Shown: piece by piece, positions 11,387-24,995 of the stretch
Numbering within the stretch: the stretch's first letter is position 1
Layout: every line of letters starts with the position of its first letter
Assembly: GCA_030704615.1 (NCBI GenBank)
Contig: CM060736.1
Coordinates: forward strand, 85,012-149,011
Reading direction: 5' to 3'
From: Takakia lepidozioides
Taxonomy: Eukaryota > Streptophyta > Takakiopsida > Takakiales > Takakiaceae
DNA: 64,000 nucleotides
Made by a program: the position numbers and the translations under genes
The notes under the pieces: model-generated
The model's database searches: none
What the model was told of the DNA's origin: nothing
Seen by the model: only the letters and a program-made list of their open reading frames with translations

Positions 11387-12423
11387 ATGGTAAAACTTCG
11401 TTTGAAACGATATGGTAGAAAGCAACGTGTGACTCGAATATCGTGATTGGTTTAGCGGATTATAAATTCCGTCATTTACTATCCAAATTGAAATGCTCCT
11501 ATTTCAACATTCGTTCGAATTAATTTTCTATAATGAAGCTTGAAAAAGAAATGTAGGATCCTTTTATAACCTACCAATTAGGAGAGATAATCTAAGGTTA
11601 GTATATAGCAAGAAGCTATTTAAGCTTTGTCAGTCTACACGAATTCGAGGAAGGAAGAGAGAAAAGAACAACATGTAGTAACAAAATTAGTAAATAAATG
11701 AAATTCAATCAAAAAAAATAAATAAATATATTTTTTTCGAAACGAAATCGAGAAAAACTTAGAATAATCAATAATTGTTCTGATTAATGAGAGTGGACAA
11801 AAAAAATTTATGTCGCTTCAATTTTTTGTTTTCCAACCCACCAGAGTGACAACCAAACCCAATGATTCTAAAATACAATCCGAAAACAAGAAAATCCTTT
11901 TTCTTTTTTACATCTCGTTAAATCAAATAGAGATTTGAGATTTTCGTTCCACGAAAGAAAAGAATAGATGGGTAAGAGACGACTCAAGAAGTAGAATATT
12001 TAGGAATATGCCAAAGCTTGAATCCTATTGAGGCATACTCGAGTTTCGGGGGGGAAATCTTTACTAAATTTTGAAAAATTAAAGGGTTTTATTTTATTAA
12101 AAAACAAAAATATTTTCATTTTTTTTTGATTTGTCACCTGAGCCGTATGAAGAAAAAGCTTCATATACGGTTCCATGGGGGGGATACTCCGAGTTTACCT
12201 ATCCCAATAAGTAACCTATCGAATTATTGCAATTGATGTTCGCTCTCGAAGAGAGGGAAGAGCTCTTCAAGAAGTTGGTTTCTACAATCCAAGAAAAGAT
12301 CAAACTATTTCAAATGTCCCTGCAATTGTTCATTTCCCTAAGGAAGGAGCTCAACCTACAGAAACTGTTCATGATATTTCGGAAAAAGCGAAGGTTTTTG
12401 AACAAATAAAAGCTAATTTTTAG
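11387..12423 (+). CDS. rps16: 30S ribosomal protein S16, two exons
   Basis: Small-subunit protein bS16. Exon 1 is 11387-11426 ([13 protein letters not shown] plus one base) and exon 2 is 12209-12423 (from ..[27 protein letters not shown] to EQIKANF). Joined, 84 residues with KQQVTYR at the junction, matching green-algal and land-plant S16. The intron ends CCCAAT; other AY ends break frame. The gene is intact, while it is missing from Marchantia and from typical mosses, so it is a strong clue to the source. Confidence 0.9.
11427..12208 (+). other. rps16 group II intron
   Basis: 782 bases, GTGTG at the 5' end. Domain V is clear: GAGCCGTATGAAG ... CTTCATATACGGTTC at about 12140-12175, followed by a domain VI region. 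Confidence 0.88.
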
Positions 12424-13078
12424 GAGAATTTTACGAGTCCCGTGTTTGGTTTTGTTCAAATGTTCTTCTATTATCCATTTTTTCTCCCCCTATTATATCT
12501 CTATCTAGTCGTTTTTATTCCAATTAGAAATACTATTAGTATCACAAATATTTTTTATCTCTCCTCGGAATTCATGAGAAACAAATTAAATTTTAATAAA
12601 TAAAAAATGATTCAATGAAATAATAAGCTTCCCAGATTCATCGATGAATCTGGAAAGCTTATCACTTCATTGAATTATCGGAATGAAAAAAAAAATTGTT
12701 AAACTTTTTTTTTCGCCAATCGAAAGTTGAAGTCAAGAAGAAGCTTTTTTTATATTTTATATATTTCAACATTGACAGGAATAAATTACTAACGTATAAT
12801 AATGTTAGTATTTTTCTTTTTTTTTCAGATTGATTAATCCCTCATTTACGCATTTATCTGATCCCCCCTCTTTCCCAACAGAAGAAAAATGTTTCTGATG
12901 AAACCAATGAATAAATGAGAAAAAATATAAATTTGGTCATTATTTTTCAACTATTTCCGTTTCAAATCCTGATACTTACTTTGCATCTCCTTCCCCCCTC
13001 ATCAACTGTGATTTCGATTTTATCGTTTCATTCATAAAAAGTATATCGGATCTATTATTTCTTTATCAATAGCAATAA
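12424..13078. other. rps16-trnK spacer
   Basis: About 650 AT-rich bases without a gene. Holds a 64-base near-perfect palindrome at 12611-12674. Confidence 0.6.
12611..12674 (+). terminator. large hairpin 3' of rps16
   Basis: Two 32-base arms meet at 12642/12643 (centre ATCGAT). The arms differ at three places, all allowing G-U pairs. It begins 188 bases after the rps16 stop. Very likely a strong 3' end or processing stem. Confidence 0.65.
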
Positions 13079-13115
13079 GGGTTGCTAACTCAATGGTAGA
13101 GTACTCGGCTTTTAA

Positions 13116-15489
13116 GTGCGACTAAGGGATTTCACACATTTAGATGAAGTACTAAATTCATCCAAACCATTGACCCGGTTTGTAAGGCTGCGACTTATCT
13201 TGGAAGGAAACTTGACGGAAAAAAAAGCATGTCGTTTCTTTTTTCGAATTTCGAGAAAAGAAGAATGAGAGAATAATAATTGAAAGAATACAATTACTTT
13301 CGGAGTCGGAAGAGTTAATGGATAAAGCTGAATCGCTTGAATCATAGGTAGAACCAGAAGAACGAGCTTCTGTTCAAAAACTTGTATTTTGGACTCTCTT
13401 TACTAATTAGGAGTTAAAAGCGAATTAATAGTCAATATAAGAGAGGTTTGACCCTATTTAAGTATAGGGTCTTCTTACCGAAAATGAATCCTAAATATTT
13501 CCATAGGTGTGGAGAAATTACCGGTGTGCTGACTAAATGAGGAATTTTCTAAGTCAGGAGAGCAATCGGTTTAACGAAATAGACTCAATTTCTTATTTAT
13601 TCCCAAGAAAAGGATAATTTTGAAATCAAAATTTCAATTTTCATTTATTGAATATATTTTTCGGTACCCTAGATAGATCAGGATCTTTCTGGTCTTTAAT
13701 AGATTGCACTATGTACCATTTCATATTTTAAGAGGTTACTCCTACGAGAACCATAACTGGGTTTTTGTCGAAAATGGAGAAGCTACGAAGAACTAAAAAA
13801 AACTTCTTATGGCAACAACGTTTTTTATACCCACTTCCCTTTCAAGATGATCCTTACGCAATTGCCTATAATCGTTTCTCGAATGAAATAGATTCAAAGA
13901 AAATAGAAAATTCAAATCTAAACGAGAAATTTAGTTTCTTAACCTTGAAACGTTTAATTCATAGAATACATCAAAAGAAATCCTTACAATTTTTATTGAA
14001 AAATTGTAATATAAATTTTGATGCTGATTGCAACAGCAATTTCTATTCGAGAGCAATTCGAGAAGGTGTGACCATGGTTTTAGAAATTGTTTTTTCTGTG
14101 CAGTCAAAACCTTTTATGAGAGAAAAAACTGAATGGACTAGTTATCAATCTATTCATTCCGTATTTCCCTTTATGGAAGACCAATTTTCACATTCCAATC
14201 GTATTTTCGATATGAAAATACCTTATTTCCTTCATCCAGAACTTATTATTCGAATTGCTCGTCGACGGATCCAAGATGCTTCTTTTTTACATCCATTGCG
14301 ATTCATTCTCTATAAAAAAAAAATTTTTATTATTATAGATACACAAATCTCTTTTCCTCCAAAAGAAATGACTAGATTGTCCCAAATTTCATGGAATTCC
14401 TATATCTATGAATTCGAATATCTCTTTGTCTCCCTGTGGAAAGATTTCAGCCCTTTTCAGATGTTGTCACATCCGGTTTTACTTGATCAAATTAATTGTA
14501 TAAAAAAAATTAGACATGTTATAAAGCCTTCCTGGATCACGTTACAAAAGTTTCTTCTTTGTAAGAGAATTTTAACTTTTCGTTATGTGAGATATGAAAA
14601 TAACTCAATTCTATCGATACAAAGTACTGACTATTTAGCAGAAAAATGGAAAATTTATTTTTTCAAAATTTGGCAATATCGTTTCCATTTTTTGTTCGAA
14701 TCACGCAGAATACGCATAAAGAGATTATCTAAAAATTGTTTTCCTTTTTTAGGCTATACCTTCGGTGTTCGAAAGAAAATCACTATGGTTCAAACAAAAA
14801 TGCTAGAGGATTTACCCATAACCAGTTTTGTCAACAAACAACTTTGTTCCATCGCTCCAATTTTACCTTTGATTGGTTCATTAGCTAGGGAAAAATTTTG
14901 CGACACCTTGGGGCATCCAATTAGTAAATTAGCTCGGACTACTTCGACGGATGACGAAATTTTTAACCGATTTGATAAAATTTGGAAAAATCTTTATTAT
15001 TATTACAGTGGATGCATGAGTAGAAGCAACTTATATCAAGTACGATACATACTTCGATTTTCATGTGCCAAAACGTTAGCTTGTAAACACAAAAGTACGA
15101 TACGTTTTGTATGGAAGAAATATGGTTTGGAGTTCTTTGCAAAAACATCTCTTTTGGAGAAACGAGAGTTAATTTTTTTGAATTTATCTAAAATGTATCC
15201 TCTTACGAAAAAATTTTGGTATCTCGATATTATTCAAATAAATTCCCTGGTGAATTCGTTGCGAAAAGAGAAAGAAAAGGAAAAATAATCAAAAATTCAA
15301 TTAATTCTATCGACTAATGAGAAACCTAATTAAGTAATTGCCGAAAACCGACTCGGAGTGATCTTGTAAGAAAAAAAAATCGTTACGAAATAGATACATA
15401 GAGAGAGCCGTGTGCAACGAAAATTGCAAGCACGGTTTGGGAAGAGGTTTTTTTCCTTTCGAAAACGAAAGTAATTAACCCACTTTCAT
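13116..15489 (+). other. trnK group II intron
   Basis: 2,374-base group IIA intron starting GTGCGACTA. Domain V is at about 15403-15440 (GAGCCGTGTGCAA ... TTGCAAGCACGGTTT). It encodes its own maturase. Confidence 0.9.
13774..15288 (+). CDS. matK: Intron maturase MatK
   Basis: Group II intron maturase encoded in the trnK intron, thought to help splice trnK and other plastid group IIA introns. ATG at 13774 gives 504 residues, MEKLRRTKKNFLWQQRFLYPL. The start is uncertain by a few codons because an upstream in-frame TTG exists. C-terminal domain X spans about residues 350-450 (SIAPILPLIGSLAREKFCDTLGHPISKLART... and YYYYSG). Less obviously edited than the photosystem genes. Confidence 0.94.
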   Translation: MEKLRRTKKNFLWQQRFLYPLPFQDDPYAIAYNRFSNEIDSKKIENSNLNEKFSFLTLKRLIHRIHQKKSLQFLLKNCNINFDADCNSNFYSRAIREGVTMVLEIVFSVQSKPFMREKTEWTSYQSIHSVFPFMEDQFSHSNRIFDMKIPYFLHPELIIRIARRRIQDASFLHPLRFILYKKKIFIIIDTQISFPPKEMTRLSQISWNSYIYEFEYLFVSLWKDFSPFQMLSHPVLLDQINCIKKIRHVIKPSWITLQKFLLCKRILTFRYVRYENNSILSIQSTDYLAEKWKIYFFKIWQYRFHFLFESRRIRIKRLSKNCFPFLGYTFGVRKKITMVQTKMLEDLPITSFVNKQLCSIAPILPLIGSLAREKFCDTLGHPISKLARTTSTDDEIFNRFDKIWKNLYYYYSGCMSRSNLYQVRYILRFSCAKTLACKHKSTIRFVWKKYGLEFFAKTSLLEKRELIFLNLSKMYPLTKKFWYLDIIQINSLVNSLRKEKEKEK

Positions 15490-15524
15490 CCGACGAGTTC
15501 CGGGTTCGAGCCCCGGGCAACCCA

Positions 15525-17100
<1,576 letters not shown>

Positions 17101-17203
17101 TATCTCTATAGGTTTCTGTTCATTATCGAGAAAAAGATAATGACTCAGTCATAACCTTAGAAAATAAAAATATCTGAGATAGGGATAATAACTCGAGAAG
17201 TAA

Positions 17204-17237
17204 TGACCTTAGAGACTCGAAGTAGTCTTTAAGGTCA
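17204..17237 (+). terminator. hairpin 3' of psbA
   Basis: TGACCTTAGAGACT pairs with AGTCTTTAAGGTCA across a 6-base loop, about 100 bases after the psbA stop. Typical psbA 3' stabilising stem. Confidence 0.7.
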
Positions 17238-17267
17238 CTATTTCTTTCCGAATTCAGTTTTGGGGGG

Positions 17268-17341
17268 GCGGACGTAGCCAAGTGGATTAAGGCAGTGGAT
17301 TGTGGATCCACCACGCGCGGGTTCAATCCCCGTCGTTCGCC
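17268..17341 (+). tRNA. trnH-GUG: tRNA-His (GUG)
   Basis: 74-base cloverleaf starting GCGGACGTAGCCAAGTGG, anticodon GTG in TTGTGGA, ending CGTTCGCC. Confidence 0.95.
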
Positions 17342-17757
17342 CATGAATGAATTTGGAACGAATTCGTGACAAATGAAGATTTTATATTAATGAAAAAACT
17401 GATAAATATTGTCCCAATCTTGAATATCGAAATGATTTTTGTTAGTTGACGAAACCTCTTCTTTGTGTCATCATAAATAAGATGACGTGAAAATATTGAT
17501 AAAAACATAAGGAAAGAGAGATACTTAAATTCACTTGAAATATAAACAAAAAACTTTCTTCTATTTCTATCGAAAATATCTAATACCAGCTTTATTTGGG
17601 TAGAAGAAATCTGCCTCAATACATCTAATATTGTTTCGTTAATAAAGAGTAATGGCAAAAAACACTTGTTGAACGGGCCAAAACAAGTTATTTAGTCGAA
17701 GTTTCCGTATAAAAAATATATTTATTAGAAAGTTTGATCTAACTGCTGTAGGGAAAA
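17342..17757. other. trnH-ycf2 spacer
   Basis: About 415 AT-rich bases; no gene recognised. A 111-codon minus-strand open frame here has no family character. Confidence 0.6.
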
Positions 17758-20700
17758 ATGGAACAAGAATTATCAGAAAAAAAATACTTGTATAAAGGAT
17801 TAGAATTTGAAGGAATAGAAAAAACTAAATATTTCTCAGATTTATGGGCGAAATGGAATTTAGTCAGATTGTTAACTAGAATTTTTTCCAATAGGGAAAA
17901 CCTTATTAAGTTCTTTGATTTTCGAATTCTCGGTTCATTAATTTCACGCGATCTACGTAGTTCGAAGATCAACAGGAGTTCAATACTAAATGGTTTTATG
18001 TTACTCATATTACCAGTGTTTATACATCGCCTGAATAATAGAAATGTTATTGAGGAGAAACAATTGGATTTAGTAGAAATAGTTAATGGACATATAAACT
18101 ATTGCGGATGTGACAAAAAAATACCAGATAAATCCCTTAAGTCTTTTAAGAGAAATCTTTCTATTTCTACGCATCATTCTCCCTCTCCCCGGGAACGGAA
18201 AAAGTAATCTGCTAAACTTAAGAAGGAATGAGAAAAATTGTTCAATTATTAAACAAAATTTGAGAAAAGAACTCTGTGTTATGCCAGTGTATGAGCAAAT
18301 ACATCTTTGGGGTTCACGATGGTGGAAAATTTGGATTCTAGAAAAATTTCTTCCTAGTTGGAATTTGTCCCAGAGTTCCACAAATAAGATTGATCTTTTT
18401 TTAGGAGAAAAAAATGTAGAAGATCTGAAGTATTTTTTTGAATTCTATATCGAGAATATAATTCGTAAAGATTTTGATTGGGAATATAAATTCGATTCTA
18501 TTTTTCCAGATGATTCTAAGGGAGAAATGGAATTCAAATCGGAGGAGCTAATCAATTTACTAGAGGATATTCTATTTCTTCGAATCATGTCTGCTTTTTG
18601 TGAAAAAATTATTTCTGAAATAGAAGGTCCGTTCGAACCAGAAGATTTAGAATTAAGAAGACGAATAAATAATAATAATAATAATGAACATTTTTTTGAT
18701 ATTTCTTCGTCTCATGAAAAGAAGATGAACTGGGAATCGAATTGGTCAAAAAGAAAAATGTTTCAATTTTTTAATAACTGGGGTGAATCTGATCAAATTA
18801 TTGGTAAATCTTTTATTTCTATGAAAAAAAGAGGGTGGCTTTTTTTACAAAATTATGCCGAATTTTATATATGGCAATTATATAGAAATTATTTTGTTTA
18901 TTGGGAGAAAGATTTGCAGCCATTAAAAATTGTGAGAAATCTGTTAAACGCAAGATCATTTTGGTTAAACTTTTCGAACAATGAACAACTTTTTACTGAA
19001 GTAGATGATATATTGTCGGATATTTTATACAATTTTTCAAAGCATATTTCAAATAAAGTGAAAAGATCCAAAAATTTGAGACAATTTCAAGATAAATCTA
19101 TAAATAATTTTCATTTAATCAGTCAAAAATTGAAATATATAGAAAAAAAAGAAAGATATTCTAATTTTCAAAGAACTTCTACTTCAAATTCAATTGAAAC
19201 TAATTGTTTGGAATCTAAAAAAAAAATATCTAAATGGTTTTTACGCGAAGAAAGAAAAAAAATGAACACCAAACGTGTCAAGCAATTAACCACCAATTCA
19301 ATTTTTCGGGATTTATTTTTTTTTATTAGAAATGGAGAGAGATATATAGAATCCAGTTTATCTTCCAAGTCTTTTTCAATAAATTCTTCGGTGTTCTGGG
19401 TAAAAGAAACATTTACGGGAGATATAGGGCGTATCATAGATAAATTTTTTCCAGAAGAGAGAAGAATAAAAGTTTCTAATTTTCCGAGATCAATTCGCTA
19501 TGCTTTTCTAGACATATTGTCAATGGATGAACTGGATATGGGTTCTTATGCCACTAAAAAATATATTGAAATTTTTAAAGTGGCTAAAAAAAGGCAACAT
19601 CTTGTTTTTTTTGGATATCCCACGAAATCGGATAGTAATAGATTAGTTTATTTATGGGAAATAAAAAAAAAAAAAAAAAATTCATTGTTGAATCCTGTTA
19701 TTTTCCCAAATTCCCCATATAACAAAATTGAACGAAATATATGTGATATAAAAAAATCAAGTTCAAATATATTTAAAAACTCAAATCCATCTTGTAACGC
19801 CTATTCTTTCTGGCCTACCTTTTATCCATACAACAAAAAATACGTATTTCATTTCAGGGATTATGCAAAATTAGTTAAATTTTTGGATCAACTTAATTGG
19901 TTAATGACTAATTCCGATCTAGTTTATAACAAAACTTTTGATTTTAATATTATTAAAAAGGATCAAATTCAAAAAATTTATGCCCTAAAAAAAAATAATC
20001 TATTCTTCAATAGAAGAATTAATAAAAAAAAGGGAACAAACGATAAAATTTTGTTCATTTTACTAAAAACAAAAACTACGGGTAAGAATCACCCATTTCT
20101 GCCTCAAATAAAAAAAAATTTTTTGATACGAAATTATTCTAAAGAAATTTTTGAGATATATATCTTGTTTACAAAATGTCGAATTGGTTTTATCAATTGG
20201 TATAGATCAAATCGCGATAAATTTTATAGACATTTGAACGATCCATTAAACGAATTACGTTTGATTAACAAGTTCATTTTTCATTTGACGAGAAGAAATC
20301 CTAAAATTCGAATAGAAAATGAAAGTTTTATTGGTATAAGAAGAGATACAATTAATGAAAGTTTATTGAGTTGGAGAAAAAGTGGGATAATTTTTTTTCG
20401 TTACGAAAAAAAGAGAGAAAAATATATTAATTGGAGTTTCGATGTATGTAAATGGACTGCTCAGACAGAAGAATGGAAAGAATTGTCAAAATATTATATT
20501 TCTGGGCATAGATATTTAGCAGTATTATCTAATAAAATAGATTTTTTTACTAATCGAAACTCAGTTGGGTGGTCTAAGAAACTTAATAGAAAGAATAATT
20601 CTATGTCTCATAGAAATTATAGAATCATCATTTCCGAAAATTTTATTGAAAATTTTCGAAAATTTTCAAACTTATTAGATTTTTGCCAGAAGTTTTCGAT

Positions 20701-23700
20701 CATTAAAGACCCTTTTCTAAAAAGATTCGTTTCGAATAAGATTATTTCATCAAAAGAAATAAAATATGATATCGATAGAAAAATAATGGCACGGATCTGT
20801 TTTGATGAAATACCAATTACTAAAATTATTACTGATTATTTTTATAATAGAAATAATAATCAGATTTGCGTGGAACTTTTTGATAACACTTTTTTCTCCA
20901 TGATGGGTCAAAATCTAGAAAGTTGGCTTAATTCTGTAAAAGTTTCTAATTCTAATAGAAATTCACTGAAAAGTTATTTCCACAAAGCAGATACGCTGAA
21001 GTTTTTCAATTATCTACAAAATCCTCACTTAGAATATAATAAGAGATTGCCTTTTTATATGGGAAAAATTAGTATTAAAAATCCTAATTTAACATATGGA
21101 CAATTATTAAATACCTTGCCTATATGCAACAAGCTTCTTTTTTCCTCTATTAATCGAATAAGATTCTCCCATGGAAAACCAAAAATTATTTCGATTATTG
21201 AATCACAAGTATCTGACGTTTCATTACCCAAGTATTTACGGGGAACAAGTAACCAAAGTTTTTTATTTGTTCACGAATTCTATAAATTGTTCAATTCATT
21301 AATTCCAATTATTCCTTCTTTTCATGGAAAAGAAAAAGGTTACTTTATCCATAATATTTCTATTATAAACCGGTCGACCATGAAACGAATAGTGAATTTC
21401 GAAATAACGGATTATTGCCAGTCTTATCTAGAAATATTGGATTTGCAAGAGAAAAAGAAGAATCCATATATTGAGGAGGTATCAAAACCGAACCATAATT
21501 TTATTCAAATTAATTTTAGTAAAAATGATTTACTATCTGAAAATTTCCTAATAATTCGAAATGAAAACAACGAAATGCTTGGTTGGGTCAACCAGTTATT
21601 CGGGAATTCCGATCCGGAGGAAGATTCGACATACGTAATTGCAAACAAAAGCATAAGTGACATAGACAAAAATTTAGGCTTTTCTAAAAAAAAGGAAATT
21701 CAATTACCCCTTCTTCCGATACACTCGACCACATCGGTTCAGAAACCAAAAATATATGAAAAATATATAACATCTAGTTTTTCTATAAAATCCAATTTAT
21801 TTAGAAAATATACATCATGGTTTTTTACTTCCGAATGGTGGAAATACTTGAAAAATATAGTATTAGAATTATTTTCGGAAATAATACCAAATCTTAGTGA
21901 TCAAATTGACTATACTCTGCATACTACTCCGCAGGATATACGAAAAAATTTATATAATTCATGGACGAATTTACCATTAAATATAAAAACTAATATTTCT
22001 GGGAATTCTTCTGTGAAATGGAATTCACGTCTATCAAAACAAATCGGAAATCAACGAGAAAAAAAAGGATTCGGATTTAGATGGTCACATTTGGGATTAA
22101 TAAATACATGGATTGGTCAATATTTAGCAACCATAGGTTTGTTCGCCTTTGGCTATTTAACTTTTGAAAAATATTTATCTACTTTACTAGGTTCAGACTA
22201 TATCGGACTATGGAGATACTTCGAAACGATTCGATATTTAACGGATCCTTCACGCGGAATTTATTTAGATAAAATGATTCGTGGTAATTCAACGAAATTG
22301 ATTGAAGCGGAGAATCTATTAAAACATTTTATAAGAAATTTAACACATTATATGAAAAACGGAGAATTTTATTTATTTACGAAACGGAAATTAAATAGAT
22401 GGTTGGTTAGAAACAAAAGCTTAGACCTTTCCCGAAGAGAACGAAAATTACTAGTTCAATCTCTAGTAACAGAAAGAAACATTGGTCAATATGGATTGGA
22501 TCCAACTTCTAGTTGTAATTCCTTCAATTATAGCTTCGGTTACCAAATTACTAAACAACAAGGACTTCATTATTTACGACATTTATCTGAAAATTATCAG
22601 AAGAATCTGGTTAATTATCCGTTTCATAAAATCAACTTAGCGGAGAAATGGGTTTTCCTGGCTTTTTGGCAAAAAATAACCTCTTCGCAAGTTTTATGGC
22701 AAGCCGGGATTTCGAAACTAACTTTTCATAGGAGACCTGTTCCGCTTCAATCGAGATTATCCTCTTTAAAAGGAATTTTACTAATAGGCCCCCCGCGAAA
22801 CTGGACGATCCTATTTGATAAAAAATATAGCAGCAGATTCTTTTGTTCCTTCAATAAAAGTATCTATAGATAAACTTTTATATAACAAACCTGATATTAT
22901 AACTGAGAGTTGGATGAATATTTTGATGGAAAGTTTACGAAGATTGAGTCTTATTTTGGAATTAGCGGAAAAAATGTCCCCTCGCATAATATGGATTCAA
23001 AATATTCATGAACTAAATGTAAATCGTTTGACTCAAAATGTAGAATCTGATCCAACTTTTTCACTTGGCATATTATTGAAATATTTCCAAACAGATTTCG
23101 TTAGTAATGAAGCTAGAAGTCTAGTTATTATTGGTTCGACTCACCTTCCCGAAGAAGTGGATCCTGCTTTAATTTCTCCAAATCGATTGGATCGACTACT
23201 AAATATTAGGATGCTTAATATCCTACAACGACAAAGAGAATTTCCTATTCTCCTACGTAGTAAAAATCTATACTTAGAAAATGAAGCATCTTGTCTTAGT
23301 GAGTTCGGATATGGAACTTTGGGGTTTAATGCACGAGATTTAGCAGCTTTTGTTAATGAAATTTCATTGATTGGTGTTACTCAGAATCAAGCAGTTATTC
23401 AAACGAATACCATAAGATTAGCTTTTCACAGACAAGCTTCAGGTTTCACATATACAGATAATGAGATGGGATTTGGTCAAAATTTTGGGATACTTTTTTA
23501 TAAAGTGGGAAAGGCTGTTATACAAAATATACTTATAAAAAATTATCATAGAAATCCCTTATACATCGGTAACGACTTATGGAGAAAAAAAAAATATTAT
23601 TTGTCCAAATGTTATTTAAAATCTTCTATTTTCGAACCAGCCATAAAAGAATTTACTATATTACCCCATGTTTTGGGTTGTTTAGCCGGATCAGCAGCTC

Positions 23701-24995
23701 GAGATTCCTGGTTCATATCGGGGGATAAGCCTGATAATTGGATTTCTCTCGATAGATACGCTGAAAATGATTCTCACCTAGCTTATGGTATTCTAAAAAG
23801 TCTTCTAGTGGAATTTCCGTGGTTAGAAATTTCTCGAAGGAATAATATAGATAAAAAAAAGGAATTGACTCTTCAGTTTCAAACAAGAAATCCTTTACAT
23901 ATGATCCAAAAAGGATTTTTTTCAATAGCAAATAAAAAGTGTATACATACACAAAAAGAGTCGTTGCCAAATAAGTTTGTTTCTGAACGAACGACTCATT
24001 ACAAGGAAAAGCTATATCACTTAACGAGTAACACGGCTTGGGCTCCTAGGATCTCGCGCCTCAGTTTCATTCGTAGTAATCTATTTGATTGGATAAAAAG
24101 ATCCAATGAATTTGAAGTTGCATATAATTACCGGCTTTCGAAAGGCAAAGAAAGAAGAAATTCTAACGGTTTACAAGAAGATTTTCAATTTTGTCGAATC
24201 GTGCAACACAAAACGAAGGAACAACTTCCTTATGAAAGGATTCTATCTAGAATAAGACGGAGAAATGTACAAGAACTAGAATCCCAATTGGAAGAGATTT
24301 TATTGGAAGAGCAATTCGTAATATTAGGATTTTATCGATTATCTAAAGAATATCGGATGGAATATCAGTTATCTAATAAACCCATGTTATTCATAGGAGG
24401 ACGATTTCTTCGGGATCCCACCAGTTCATTATCTCAAATCCGTCAGTTCGTTTTTTCACGTCAAGAATTATTTGTAGATGAAGAAATGCTGAGAAGACTT
24501 TATGTTACTTACGGAGCGAGAAGAGAAAGAGAGAAATCTCGTTCAAGTCAAAAAATGAAACAATTTTTCCTTCGTCGCGGATATGGTCGAGATTCCATGA
24601 CTAATTTATCCGTTAGTTGGTGGAACCAATTACCTTTTGTCGAGAAACACCATATCGAGACTTTTAAACGCATTGAAGGAATTGGTGTTCAATTGAAACG
24701 TCCACAAGTATTTACCCCTGTGTATTTATATCAACGTTGGCTAATTGAGAATCCAAAGGAAAAGTTAACTCGCTTTGAATTGTTAGGTAATCAACAAAGA
24801 TGGTTCAAAGCAAATAGTTCATTATTTCATGATTCCTTCATTTATAGTACTCTATTAGAAAGCTATCGATACCTATTCAAATTCTTTTTATCTAATAGAA
24901 TTTTACTGAATAGAATGACGAAGATTTTGTTGAAGAAAGGATGGCTTTTTCAGAATGAATTTGAACACTTGATTTATGATATGGTGACGAAATGA
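17758..24995 (+). CDS. ycf2: Ycf2 AAA-type ATPase-like protein, interrupted by two frame changes
   Basis: Giant essential plastid protein; in algae and flowering plants Ycf2 belongs to an AAA-ATPase/FtsH-like import-motor complex at the inner envelope. Three overlapping frames cover it: 17758 to about 18118 (opens MEQELSEKKYLYKGLEF), about 18119 to 22790 (PVYEQIHLWGSRWWKIWI), and about 22795 to 24995 (ATPase core with IIWIQNIHELN and GSTHLPEEVDPALISPNRLD, ending ...LIYDMVTK). Each change is a +1 step, as if one base were inserted. The first falls near an A7 run at about 18113. The second is at about 22788-22796, inside the P-loop where GPPETGRS is expected. Total length of about 2,400 codons is close to the bryophyte norm, so sequencing error is a serious alternative to a broken gene. 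Lies in the LSC after trnH, the bryophyte position. Confidence 0.9.

Larger units (their letters stand above)
13079..15524 (+). tRNA. trnK-UUU: tRNA-Lys (UUU), split by the matK intron
   Basis: Exon 1 13079-13115 (GGGTTGCTAACTCAATGG...CTTTTAA) and exon 2 15490-15524 (CCGACGAGTTCC...GGGCAACCCA). Joined, a 72-base tRNA with anticodon TTT. The intron carries matK. Confidence 0.95.

Noticed and set aside
17758-24995. ycf2 as a gene with introns at the frame changes
   Set aside because: The frames overlap by tens of bases with no room for an intron and no splice motifs; a one-base shift explains each.
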